64,000 nucleotides of DNA from Akkermansia muciniphila (GTDB taxonomy: Bacteria > Verrucomicrobiota > Verrucomicrobiia > Verrucomicrobiales > Akkermansiaceae), in NCBI GenBank assembly GCA_947624785.1, contig CANQLV010000006.1, positions 1 to 64,000 of the forward strand, in the 5' to 3' direction. The notes below the pieces were generated by a model. That model saw only the letters and a list, made by a program, of their open reading frames with translations. It searched no databases and was not told the DNA's origin. Both the position numbers and the translations under genes were made by a program. Every line of letters begins with the position of its first letter. Position 1 is the first letter of the stretch. Shown here piece by piece: positions 8,515-16,808 of the stretch.

Positions 8515-9816
8515 CTATTCGGGCATGGGCCGCAGGGGGGGCGCGGAAAGAGAAGAGGGCTGCTCCGCACCGGAGGATGCGGGCGGGGCCGCAGGCCGGG
8601 GCGCGGCAGCCCGCGGAACGGAGGGAACGCGCGTATCCGGAGAGTTGATCCTGGCCGGCAGCGGAGCCGGCTTCACGGCGGCGGGGGAGGCCGGGGCCTT
8701 TTTCACGTCCGCCTTTCCATTCTTTTTCCCCTCAAGCTTGCCCATGACCGCGTAGAGATTCGCGTCAAACAGCATGTCCGGCGTGCCGCGCATCAGGATT
8801 TTTCCCGCAGGGTCCAGCAGGTACACCCGCGGCGTGAGCATCACGCGGTAATCCTTGAACGCCGCCGCCTTTTCATCCACCAGGGAGGGAGTGTCCATCT
8901 CCAAATTCAACAGGGCCTTTTTCACGTCCTCACTGTTTCCGGGAGCCACCGGCATGACCGTCAGGCCAGGAAATTCCTTCCGGAGGGAAACGGCCTTTTG
9001 CAAAAACTGGACGGAGCGCACATCCCGGGGGTCCCAGAAAACCAGCAGCACGGGCTTGTCCCCGGAGGGAACCGTCACTTCCGCGCCCGTGGCGGTGGAA
9101 GGCAGGCTGATTTTGGGCCCGGTCTGTCCGATGTTGAGATTGCGTATTTCATACAGCTCTTCCTTCACCAGATTCCGGACCGGAACGGGGCCGAAGCTGG
9201 AATCATAGCATTTGATGATGGCGTCTTTCAGCAGCTTTCCACGGGCCGCCACCAGCCTGACGTCATCCTGGAGCATCCCCGTCGTTTCCTTCATCACCAT
9301 GGCCAGCCCCAGGGCGGACAGCCCCTGGTCTTCCGGAAACTGGTTGTAATCCTTGATTTGTTCCAAAATGACGCGGCAGCGCAGGTCGCGGGAGTTGCTC
9401 AGCGCATACGCCGCTTTTCCCGCTCCCTTTTCCCGGAACAGGGTGTTTTCCAGGGAGTCCAGGCAAAGCACGACAATTTTCCTGGCAACGTCTCCGTTGG
9501 GGAAAGCCTGCGCCACAGCCTGCGGATGGTCCAGGAACCAAATGACAGCCGGGAGAAGGTAGGGTTTTTGAGTCTCCGGCTTTTGAAGGTCCCTCCCCAC
9601 CTGCCTCCACAATTCCCGCGCCACCGGAATGGCGTTTGGGCGGCTCTCCATCAGTTCCACTCTTTTTTCATCGCTTTCAGCCGTTTTGAATGCGGATTCC
9701 CAGTCGGACTGCCTCATTTGCCAGTCCGCCAGGGCATTCTTCATGCCTGCCTCGTCCGCCGGAGCCCATCCAAGCAGGCTGCATGCACCGGCTATCACGC
9801 AAAACGCTCTCTTCAT
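8515..9816 (-). CDS. Secreted thioredoxin-fold protein without the redox cysteines
   Basis: A 433-residue protein with a signal peptide (MKRAFCVIAGACSLLGWAPA), an alpha-helical region to about residue 235, a thioredoxin/TlpA-like domain (about 235-360) and a Pro/Ala-rich tail. In the thioredoxin domain the segment VLLVFWDPRDVRSVQFLQKA aligns with the usual FWASWCGPC helix, but both cysteines are absent. The cis-Pro region MLTPRVYLLDPAGKI is kept. It is therefore unlikely to be a disulfide reductase and may be a binding or chaperone protein. It is the first gene of the operon with cca and GH13, and lies downstream of the tandem RNA candidates. Confidence 0.8.
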   Translation of the reverse strand: MKRAFCVIAGACSLLGWAPADEAGMKNALADWQMRQSDWESAFKTAESDEKRVELMESRPNAIPVARELWRQVGRDLQKPETQKPYLLPAVIWFLDHPQAVAQAFPNGDVARKIVVLCLDSLENTLFREKGAGKAAYALSNSRDLRCRVILEQIKDYNQFPEDQGLSALGLAMVMKETTGMLQDDVRLVAARGKLLKDAIIKCYDSSFGPVPVRNLVKEELYEIRNLNIGQTGPKISLPSTATGAEVTVPSGDKPVLLVFWDPRDVRSVQFLQKAVSLRKEFPGLTVMPVAPGNSEDVKKALLNLEMDTPSLVDEKAAAFKDYRVMLTPRVYLLDPAGKILMRGTPDMLFDANLYAVMGKLEGKKNGKADVKKAPASPAAVKPAPLPARINSPDTRVPSVPRAAAPRPAAPPASSGAEQPSSLSAPPLRPMPE

Positions 9817-9940
9817 ACCCTGCCACTATGCCCTGATGCGCCCCACTCGTCAATCAAACCCCGCGGCAAAACGCCTCCTATTCTTCCTTCCCCGCTTCCT
9901 TCCAGCCGTTTACGGCGCGGAACGCGCCATCCGGAGACGA

Positions 9941-9969
9941 ACAAACCCCGGCGAATCCCTTCGCCGGGG
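9941..9969 (-). terminator. Intrinsic terminator ending RNA candidate B
   Basis: A perfect 10-bp stem CCCCGGCGAA/TTCGCCGGGG with a 4-nt loop (9946-9969), followed on the minus strand by TTTGTT. It lies about 125 nt upstream of the thioredoxin-fold gene start. Confidence 0.65.
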
Positions 9970-10114
9970 CTGCTGTTCAACTAACTACCTATGAAGACGG
10001 TTGAGTCCTTGAGTGGATGAAGTGCTCTCTCTTTCACTGCATCCGGATCATAACCGTTATGGGTGAGACAGCCGGGCGGCAAATACGTTCAAACATTCCT
10101 TCTTTTGTATGACA
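9941..10114 (-). ncRNA. Structured RNA candidate, copy B of a tandem pair
   Basis: On the minus strand this copy shares with copy A a 5' block (TTTGAACGT at 10085-10093, after an AG-rich stretch), a hairpin with a purine loop (stems 10016-10024 and 10035-10043, loop AAAGAGAGAG), a second hairpin (stems 9994-9998 and 10005-10009, which needs a G-U pair and so supports minus-strand transcription), the 18-nt block TTCATAGGTAGTTAGTTG, and a GC-rich terminator stem. No conserved reading frame is present. Its 5' end is inferred from similarity only. It could be a small RNA or a leader element for the thioredoxin-fold gene operon. Confidence 0.55.
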
Positions 10115-10196
10115 CAAGGTCCGGAAACGCGCCAGCGTGGGCAAAAAAGCGGCTGCGGAATTCCTTCCGCAGCCGCTCCAACTAACTACCTATGAA
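9978..10196 (-). repeat. Direct repeat of an 18-nt block
   Basis: TTCATAGGTAGTTAGTTG occurs identically at 9978-9995 and 10179-10196 (minus strand). In each case it sits directly 5' of a terminator stem. I did not see another copy in the window. The block has little self-complementarity, which would suit a single-stranded pairing region. Confidence 0.9.
10143..10177 (-). terminator. Strong intrinsic terminator ending RNA candidate A
   Basis: Perfect 13-bp stem AGCGGCTGCGGAA/TTCCGCAGCCGCT with a 4-nt loop, followed on the minus strand by TTTTTT. Confidence 0.85.
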
Positions 10197-10313
10197 ATCA
10201 GGGCCGTTCCTGGTGACTCGGAAGGCTCTCGTTCCTTCCTTATCGAACACCCCTGTCCGTTCAGCATACCTGCATGAACCAAACGCTCAAGATTTTTCTT
10301 TCCTGTTCATGCA
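10143..10313 (-). ncRNA. Structured RNA candidate, copy A of a tandem pair
   Basis: On the minus strand: an AG-rich 5' block ending CTTGAGCGT (10283-10313), a hairpin GUUCA...UGAAC, a hairpin GGAAGG-AACGAGAG-CCUUCC (10220-10239), a hairpin CAGG-AACGGC-CCUG (10199-10212), the 18-nt block shared with copy B, and a 13-bp terminator stem with six T. The stem sequences differ from copy B while the pairing and purine-rich loop are kept, which is covariation evidence for a real RNA structure. The conserved part begins only about 23 nt after the pit stop codon, so transcription may come from pit read-through or from a promoter inside pit. Confidence 0.6.
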
Positions 10314-10335
10314 AAAAAGCCGGTTCCCCGCCGCC

Positions 10336-12576
10336 TTACGCCGCCACGAAGTTCCGTTCGTCATTGGTGAGGGCCCGCACCTGCACGGCCATGAACCTCA
10401 TTTCATTAAGCATGTTCAGATAAAGGAGGGAGGAACGGGTGCGCGTCTGGTTGCGCTGGGCGCGCTTGATCTGGCGCTTGGTGGCCTTCGCCACCAGTTG
10501 AAGGAGCTGTTCCTGGGCCACCATGGTATAGTCGAACTGGATGTACGTTCCCGTCTGGAGCATCTTGCAGTACTCATCCAGAAGCTTCATGAGAGCGGTA
10601 TGAACCTCCTTCAAGTCATCCACCTGGTCAATGGTGAACGGCGTGTGGTTGTTGTCCACATACGTGAAGATGGACTCGGAAAACTGCGCCAGGCTCTGCG
10701 TGGCTTCATTCAAATGCTCCAGGGCCTGCACAAAGTGGTAGCCCATGTCCAGGGAGCGGGACTGCATCTTGTACAGGATGGGGAGAATGTCGTACTTGTG
10801 ATGCTCGCTGCTGGTCAGGGCCAGGCGTTCCGCGGCGTCCGCCAGCTCCTTCAGGGCCTTCCGGTCCCCCTGGAAGAAGTTTTCCACGGTGTCATTGTAG
10901 ATTTCCCGCAGCTTGAGCGTGCTGTCCACGACCTGGTGGCTGCACACGTCCAGAATGTTTTCCTCCGTAATCTGGTCAAAACGCTCTACGGAAAGCTTGT
11001 TCTCCCGCTTGCGGTGCATGATGGTGGATTTCACCAGGATGACGACCACCAGGGCCAGCAGCCCGAAGATGGCGTACACCTGCCCGTAGTGCAGGACGGT
11101 AGCCATGACGGCGGCCAGCGTGAAGGCGGCCAGGCCGGTCATGAACCAGCCGGAGATCACCGTCAGTACGCCGGTCACGCGGTAAACCGCGCTTTCCCTG
11201 CCCCACGCCTTGTCCGCCAGGGAGGAACCCATGGCTACCATGAACGTCACGTACGTGGTAGAAAGGGGAAGCTGCTTGCCCGTGGCCCACGCGATCAGCA
11301 GGGAAGCCACCGTCAGGTTCACCGTGGCGCGGATCAGGTCAAAGGCCACGCGGTCCTTGGGGTTCAGCGGCTGCGGGGCAGCGTCCCACTGGTGGTTCAT
11401 GCGCACCAGCATGCGGGCGGGGATAAGCTTTTTCACCCCGCGCCCCAGCGCGATGGCGCTGCGCACGATGGCGCGGGCAGGGGGAACGGAGCCAAAGCGC
11501 TCTATGCCGCCTTCACCCTGCCGGGAAAGCTCCACGCCGGTGGCGATCACCGTTTTCGCCTTCTTGGAGAACCACAGCGCAAAAATCATCATGCAGCCGG
11601 CGACAAAAAGAATGTAATGGTTCACCGGAGCGCCCTGCCCGGGCATCAGGCAATCCATGGAGGTGATGGAGGAGGCGGAGCCGCCCGCCGCCACCACGCT
11701 GCCGGCGTACTGGAAGGAGTCCAGGCCGCCCATGAACACGCCGATGAAGTTCACGAGGTCGTTGCCCGCAAAGGCCAGGGCCAGGGAGAAGGTGCCGGCC
11801 AGCACGGTCAGCCGCAGGATGTTCGTCATGAACAGGTGCTGGAGCAGGAACATGAGCACGGAAAAACCGCCGAAGGCCACCAGCAGGGCCATGCCCAGGT
11901 TCTGGTCAATGTATTGAATGAAGGAGGGCTCCATCAGGGTGGACTCCTTCAAGCCCTTGAACACGGCAAAGTAGGCCACCGCCGTCATGGCGATGCCGCA
12001 CCAGAAGCAGCCGAACCACTTGAACCGGGACTGGTATTTGAACGTGAACGCCAGGCGGGAAACCCACATGACGATGGTGCCCACCGTGAAGGCGATGGCT
12101 ACGGAAAGGAGAATGCCGGTAACGATTTCAAACGCCTTGTCCGTATTAATGAAGTCCCACACGGACTGCGTCATGTGAAGCTTGGAAATCTTGAACAGGG
12201 CCGTCGCCACGGCGGACCCCAGAATGCCGAACACCAGGGAAACGGTGGTGGACGTGGGAAGGCCGAAGGTATTGAAGGTATCCAGGAGTATCACCTCGCT
12301 GATCATCACCCCCAGGAAGAGCAGCATCACTTCGTGGTAGCTGAACATGTCCGGGTGAAAGATGCCGTTGCGGGCCACCTCCATCATGCCGCCGGAGAAG
12401 CAGGCGCCCACCAGCACGCCGATGGAGGCCACGGTCAGGATCACCCGCACGGGGGCGGCCTTGGAACCGATGGCGGAGTTGAGGAAGTTGACGGCGTCAT
12501 TCGCTACGCCGTTGATCAGGTCAAATGCCGCCAGAAGCAGCAGGGCTACGATGATAATCCAGTAAATTGAGTCCAT
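10336..12576 (-). CDS. pit: Pit-family inorganic phosphate transporter with C-terminal PhoU-like domain
   Basis: A 746-residue inner-membrane phosphate symporter. Both inverted Pit repeats are visible: FDLINGVANDAVNFLNSAIG near the N-terminus and VNLTVASLLIAWATGKQLPL followed by STTYVTFMVAMGSSLAD in the second half, each with the GxAND or PxSTT-type motif. After the last membrane segment (about residue 515) a helical region of roughly 220 residues (CSHQVVDSTLKLREIYNDTV onward) resembles PhoU/DUF47 domains. The long form is common in Bacteroidota-type Pit proteins and may gate uptake. It is a single gene with its own gap upstream, where a Pho-box-like site is seen. Confidence 0.9.
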   Translation of the reverse strand: MDSIYWIIIVALLLLAAFDLINGVANDAVNFLNSAIGSKAAPVRVILTVASIGVLVGACFSGGMMEVARNGIFHPDMFSYHEVMLLFLGVMISEVILLDTFNTFGLPTSTTVSLVFGILGSAVATALFKISKLHMTQSVWDFINTDKAFEIVTGILLSVAIAFTVGTIVMWVSRLAFTFKYQSRFKWFGCFWCGIAMTAVAYFAVFKGLKESTLMEPSFIQYIDQNLGMALLVAFGGFSVLMFLLQHLFMTNILRLTVLAGTFSLALAFAGNDLVNFIGVFMGGLDSFQYAGSVVAAGGSASSITSMDCLMPGQGAPVNHYILFVAGCMMIFALWFSKKAKTVIATGVELSRQGEGGIERFGSVPPARAIVRSAIALGRGVKKLIPARMLVRMNHQWDAAPQPLNPKDRVAFDLIRATVNLTVASLLIAWATGKQLPLSTTYVTFMVAMGSSLADKAWGRESAVYRVTGVLTVISGWFMTGLAAFTLAAVMATVLHYGQVYAIFGLLALVVVILVKSTIMHRKRENKLSVERFDQITEENILDVCSHQVVDSTLKLREIYNDTVENFFQGDRKALKELADAAERLALTSSEHHKYDILPILYKMQSRSLDMGYHFVQALEHLNEATQSLAQFSESIFTYVDNNHTPFTIDQVDDLKEVHTALMKLLDEYCKMLQTGTYIQFDYTMVAQEQLLQLVAKATKRQIKRAQRNQTRTRSSLLYLNMLNEMRFMAVQVRALTNDERNFVAA

Positions 12577-12654
12577 AACTGTCTCTTGTGAATGGTGGGC
12601 GGAGGGCGTCCGCGAGCTGCACCACCGCCTCTTTACACGGAAACGGACGATTTT

Positions 12655-12672
12655 GCTACTGTTTTGTTACAG
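12655..12672 (-). promoter_or_regulatory. Possible Pho-box-like site upstream of pit
   Basis: On the minus strand CTGTAACAAAACAGTAGC matches 13 of 18 positions of the enterobacterial Pho box and lies 79-96 nt upstream of the pit start. It can also be read as a CTGT/ACAG palindrome. Whether PhoB of this lineage uses that consensus is unknown. Confidence 0.25.
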
Positions 12673-12690
12673 AAAAATCCTTTCGCCTTC

Positions 12691-15276
12691 TCAACGGGAA
12701 CCAGGGAGGAAATCCAGTTCTTCCGGATCGGGCCAGCGGTGCCGGGGATAGCGCCCCGCCAGGTCTTTTTTCATCTGTCCGTAGCCGTTCCGCCAGAAGC
12801 TTTCCAGGGAGCCCGTCACCTGCCACGGCCTCTGGCTGGGGGCCAGCACCTCCACCTTCACGGCCACGGCTCCGTTGGCAATGCGCGGAGACGCCGCCAC
12901 GCCGAACAGCCGCTGCACCGTCAGGCCGATCACCGGCGTGGAATCCTCCCCGTACCTGACTTTCGCGTGCTGGCCGTTGGGCAGCGTGAGGCTCACCGGA
13001 GCGTAGCCGTCCAGCGCCTTCGCCTGCCAGCCGGAGAGCCAGTCCCGGAGCACGGGAATGATCTCCCGCTCCTTGATGTCCTTGTAGCCCACGGCCCCCT
13101 CGCAGACCAGGGAGATGGCTACCAGCTTGTCTTCCTCCGAAAAACGGGGGAGTTCCAGTTCCGGCATCCAGGCGCTCAAACCGTTCAGCCGGCGTATCCA
13201 CTGCTCCACGGCGTCATCCCATTTCACCAGCTTCAGGGTTCCGTCCACCACCTTCTCCGCCAGGATGGGAGCGGCCAGCTCCGGCGGGGCGTCCCCGCGG
13301 TCCCGGTCTTCCAGCACCAGGTCTTCATACATCAGCCTCCGGCGCAGGCGCACGCGGCGCAGCACGGCGTCAAAGACGGCCTCCTCCCCGCCGGAAAAAC
13401 GCTCCGGCCAGACGGCGCGCAGCTCCTCCGGGCCAATGAGCGTACAGCGGCCCACACGGGTTTCCACCGCCTTTCCGGACAACTCCGCCACCTCCGCAGC
13501 CACGAAATGCTCCCCGTGGAACGCCACGCTGCCTTCCGCCAGCCTGCCCCCCACGCCGCCGGCCATGCGGCACGTGTTGGCGGCCACTCCGTTCCGGACG
13601 CCCACATGGTCCGCAAAGCTCTCCATCATCGCGCGGACCACGGCAGGCCGCGCCGCCGTGAAATCCGGCTCCGGGACTTCCCTGAATTTCCCCCGGCTGC
13701 CGATGGACAAAAGCTGCCGGTACGCCATCCACACTTCCCGCGCCCCGCGGGCGGAAACGCCCCAGCGGGTGCACGCCCCCGCCTCAAACCCGGCGTCCAC
13801 GGCCTTCTCCACCGCGCGCCACTCCGCCTGAAAATCCGTATAATCCGTGGAATCGCGCAGATTGTCGTTCAAGCCGCCCTTCATCGCCACGCCCTCCCCC
13901 TGCATCAGGGCCGCAATGGCGGCAAGCTCCACCACGCAGCGTTCATCCTGCCCGGCCGCCATCAGGCGCGCCAGCCGCGGCGGCAGAGGAAAAGAGGTCA
14001 TCCTTCTTCCCACGTCCGTCAGGCTCCCGTCCGCCTCCGTAGCGCCCAGGGCGGTCAGCAGGTTCACGGCCCGCTGCATCACCAGGGGGTCCGGCGCATC
14101 CAGCCAGCGGAATTCCTCCGGCGCGGCAATCCCCCAGGCGGCCAGATTCAGCACGGCCCCCGCCAGGTCCACCCGGAAGCATTCGGGCGGATCAAAATCC
14201 GCCTTCCGCGCCTGCTCCGCCTCACTCCACAACCGGAAGCAGCGGCCCGGCGCCACGCGCCCGGCACGGCCCGCGCGCTGAGCGGCAGACGCCCTGGAAA
14301 TCTTCGTCAGGTGCAGCGTATCCATGCCCCGGTACGGGTCCCAGCCGGACCGGCGCACCAGCCCGGAATCAATCACCGTGCGCACCCCCTCAATCGTCAG
14401 AGAGGTTTCCGCCACATTAGTGGAAACGATGACGCGGGGATTTTTCCCCTGCTCCACGGCGCGGTTCTGCTGTTCCGGAGTCAACGCTCCGTAAAGAGGA
14501 AAAACGTCCCGGCCGTTCATCCACGGCCTGCCAGCCAGCAACTCCGCCGTTTTCCGGATTTCATACACGCCCGGCATGAACACCAGCACATCCCCGCAGC
14601 CGTCATCCTTTACCGCCTCCTTCACGGCTTCCGCCGCCTGCTCCCAGACGGGAGGGGGAGCCACCCTGCCGCGGCCGTCGCTGACCAGCCGGGGAGCCCG
14701 GTAAACGATTTCCACGGGATACTGTCTTCCGCGCGCCTCCAGCACCCGGCAGGATTCACCCATGTATTCCCGCAGGCCGGATATTTCCAGCGTGGCGGAC
14801 ATCACCGCCACGGCCAGGTCCGGGCGCGGGCCTTCCTGCAAATCCAGCACGCGCCCCAGGGACAAATCCCCGGAAAGGCTCCGTTCGTGAAACTCATCAA
14901 ACACCACGGCGCTCACCCCCTCCAGGGCGGGCCGCTCCGTCAGCCAGCGTTCCAGCAGGCCGTCCGTCACGTACGCAATGCGGGTGCGGGAGGAAATATG
15001 CCGTTCAAAGCGCACCACATACCCCACTTCCTTCCCCAGCTCCACGCCGCGCAGCCGGGCCACGTGGCGCGCCAGCAGGCGCGCGGCCATCCGGCGGGGC
15101 TGAACGACGACGATCAGGCCGCGGCCCCCCAGACCGGCGTCATCCATCATGGGGGGAACGCCGGTGGACTTGCCGGAGCCCGTGGGCGCTTTCAGCAGAA
15201 TGCGCGGAGAAGCGGCTTGCAGCGCGTCCAGCAATTCTCCGCGGATTTCCTCAATGGGAAGGGAAGGAGGAACCAT
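12691..15276 (-). CDS. hrpB: ATP-dependent RNA helicase HrpB (DEAH-type)
   Basis: An 861-residue superfamily 2 helicase. Motif I is LLKAPTGSGKSTGVPP, motif II is the HrpB form VVFDEFHERSL, motif III is MSATLE, and motif VI is AAQRAGRAGRVAPG. The C-terminus contains the HrpB-specific region LPNGQHAKVRYGEDSTPVIG. E. coli HrpB is about 810-825 residues, so the length fits. The open frame extends to 15372 inside cdsA, but the ATG at 15274-15276 gives the normal family start (PPSLPIEEIRGELLDAL) and leaves 37 nt after the cdsA stop. Its cellular role is poorly known in the family. Confidence 0.93.
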   Translation of the reverse strand: MVPPSLPIEEIRGELLDALQAASPRILLKAPTGSGKSTGVPPMMDDAGLGGRGLIVVVQPRRMAARLLARHVARLRGVELGKEVGYVVRFERHISSRTRIAYVTDGLLERWLTERPALEGVSAVVFDEFHERSLSGDLSLGRVLDLQEGPRPDLAVAVMSATLEISGLREYMGESCRVLEARGRQYPVEIVYRAPRLVSDGRGRVAPPPVWEQAAEAVKEAVKDDGCGDVLVFMPGVYEIRKTAELLAGRPWMNGRDVFPLYGALTPEQQNRAVEQGKNPRVIVSTNVAETSLTIEGVRTVIDSGLVRRSGWDPYRGMDTLHLTKISRASAAQRAGRAGRVAPGRCFRLWSEAEQARKADFDPPECFRVDLAGAVLNLAAWGIAAPEEFRWLDAPDPLVMQRAVNLLTALGATEADGSLTDVGRRMTSFPLPPRLARLMAAGQDERCVVELAAIAALMQGEGVAMKGGLNDNLRDSTDYTDFQAEWRAVEKAVDAGFEAGACTRWGVSARGAREVWMAYRQLLSIGSRGKFREVPEPDFTAARPAVVRAMMESFADHVGVRNGVAANTCRMAGGVGGRLAEGSVAFHGEHFVAAEVAELSGKAVETRVGRCTLIGPEELRAVWPERFSGGEEAVFDAVLRRVRLRRRLMYEDLVLEDRDRGDAPPELAAPILAEKVVDGTLKLVKWDDAVEQWIRRLNGLSAWMPELELPRFSEEDKLVAISLVCEGAVGYKDIKEREIIPVLRDWLSGWQAKALDGYAPVSLTLPNGQHAKVRYGEDSTPVIGLTVQRLFGVAASPRIANGAVAVKVEVLAPSQRPWQVTGSLESFWRNGYGQMKKDLAGRYPRHRWPDPEELDFLPGSR

Positions 15277-15313
15277 ACCGGGTTGCAGGGGAATCCGTTC
15301 ACGCCCGGGCCGT

Positions 15314-16279
15314 TCAGCCGATGCAGGCCAGCAGGAACCAGAAGAACGGCACGGTAAAGGAAGGGCTGTCAATCAAATCAAAAATGCCGCCTATTCCCGG
15401 CAGCATGGAGCCGGAATCCTTGATGGCCAGGCTGCGCTTTACCAAGGAACCCGCCAGATCCCCGTAAACGGACAGCAGGAAAATGAAAGAGACGCAGCCC
15501 ACCAGCACCAGCATCTGGGCCATGGACAGGACGGAGACCCTGAACATCGGGAAAACCAGCCCGATGGCTGCCGCATTCGTCAGCACCCAGGAACCGAGGA
15601 TGCCTTCCCACGTCTTCCTGGGGCTGATGTGGGGAATGAGCCTGCGTGAAAAAATGCGGCCGCCCAGCAGGAACCCGCTGACATAGGCAAAAATGTCCGC
15701 CATCTTCGTCACCAGAATGACCCACAGCACGCACATGACGATGGACGGATAAACATACCCCACCCTCATATAGGCCAGATGCAGGGCCAGAATGGCAAAG
15801 GCGAACAGCCAGCCGGGATAAATGAAGGAGAGCAACGTGGTGCCCACGGAACGGAGCGCCCGGCTTCCCACCACCGGATACTTCATTTCACGGATAAAGG
15901 AAATCACGACCAGAAGGACCGGGGCGGCAAGCGCCACCAGAAGAGGAAGGGGAATCAGGAACGGGGCATTCTCCGTAGGGGCGATTTCCCGGAACTTGGT
16001 CACGTAGCACGCCCAGGACAGCAGCACGGGATACGCCGCGCCGAAAAGAAAGCCCAGGTTCGGCTGTGAGGCTTTTCTGGAACGCAGCAGCATGTGCCGC
16101 CATTCCCAGGAGGCCAGGATGCAGAAGATGCAGACCAGCCCGTAATACCCAAGTTCACGGTCCCACCACAGGGCCCCCGCCAGCAAGCCCAGCAGAACCA
16201 CGGTGCTGAATGAACGCTGCAGCAGAACGCCCATTTTGCTTCCGGAAGGCTTCTTGTCCTGGTTTGGTGTTCTCATCAT
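15314..16279 (-). CDS. cdsA: Phosphatidate cytidylyltransferase
   Basis: A 321-residue integral membrane enzyme that makes CDP-diacylglycerol from phosphatidate and CTP. About eight membrane segments are visible. The C-terminal signature is present as SLVKRSLAIKDSGSMLPGIG followed by GIFDLIDS, keeping the SxxKR, KD and the paired Asp residues. The His and Arg of the classic pattern (PGHGG..DR) are replaced by Ile and Leu. Tandem ATG codons lie at 16274-16279 and the upstream one was chosen; a longer open frame to 16471 encodes an unconvincing Pro/Arg-rich extension. It precedes hrpB on the same strand. Confidence 0.92.
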   Translation of the reverse strand: MMRTPNQDKKPSGSKMGVLLQRSFSTVVLLGLLAGALWWDRELGYYGLVCIFCILASWEWRHMLLRSRKASQPNLGFLFGAAYPVLLSWACYVTKFREIAPTENAPFLIPLPLLVALAAPVLLVVISFIREMKYPVVGSRALRSVGTTLLSFIYPGWLFAFAILALHLAYMRVGYVYPSIVMCVLWVILVTKMADIFAYVSGFLLGGRIFSRRLIPHISPRKTWEGILGSWVLTNAAAIGLVFPMFRVSVLSMAQMLVLVGCVSFIFLLSVYGDLAGSLVKRSLAIKDSGSMLPGIGGIFDLIDSPSFTVPFFWFLLACIG

Positions 16280-16808
16280 CACGCGAAGTGTACAGAAAAC
16301 CTCCGTGACCTCAATCCTGAAATGCTCCCTTCCCCGCGGCGGCTCCGCAGGAGGCATCCGCACCCCGCCGCTGACAAGAGAGGAATGCCTTCCCGCCCTT
16401 TCCCCGCTCCGGGAGAAATGAGGCGGCGGAAAAATGAAAGGGCCGCCGTCAAGCGGGCGGCACTGCGGCACGCGGGAAAAAGCCTCCGGAAACCGCGTTC
16501 TCCCTCCTGTACGGCCTCAATATGACAAATGCCGGACTTCCGCACGGAATTTCAAACTTTATGGTTCATTTGTCCACTAATGAATTTGCCTCTTTCCTCT
16601 TCTCTCCCGCACCCTGTACCCGCAGAAGACAGCAACCCCGCCGAACGCCGTCCCTTCCGGACGGACGGGGGTTTTCCGCCCTCCGGCTGTCCCTTTCCCC
16701 TTTCCGGAAACCCGGCGCGTAAAATAGCGTCATGTGGACGTTTTATAAGATAGACAATCACCTACAAATCAGTAACACTCACATCCCAGCACTAGCTTTT
16801 TTTCCTTG
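16280..16808. other. Divergent intergenic region between cdsA and prc
   Basis: No credible gene or RNA was seen in this 529-nt gap. Its left part is GC-rich with small hairpins (for example CCGTCC/GGACGG at 16648-16664) and its right end turns AT-rich (around 16735-16800), where the prc promoter probably lies. Confidence 0.5.

Noticed and set aside
10028..10090. Short minus-strand peptide frame (about 20 codons) after an AGAAGGA site inside RNA copy B
   Set aside because: Copy A has no matching frame, so the conserved signal is RNA structure and not a peptide.
10192..12570. 792-codon plus-strand frame opposite pit
   Set aside because: It is a His/Gly-rich antisense shadow of a clear Pit transporter, caused by high GC codon use.
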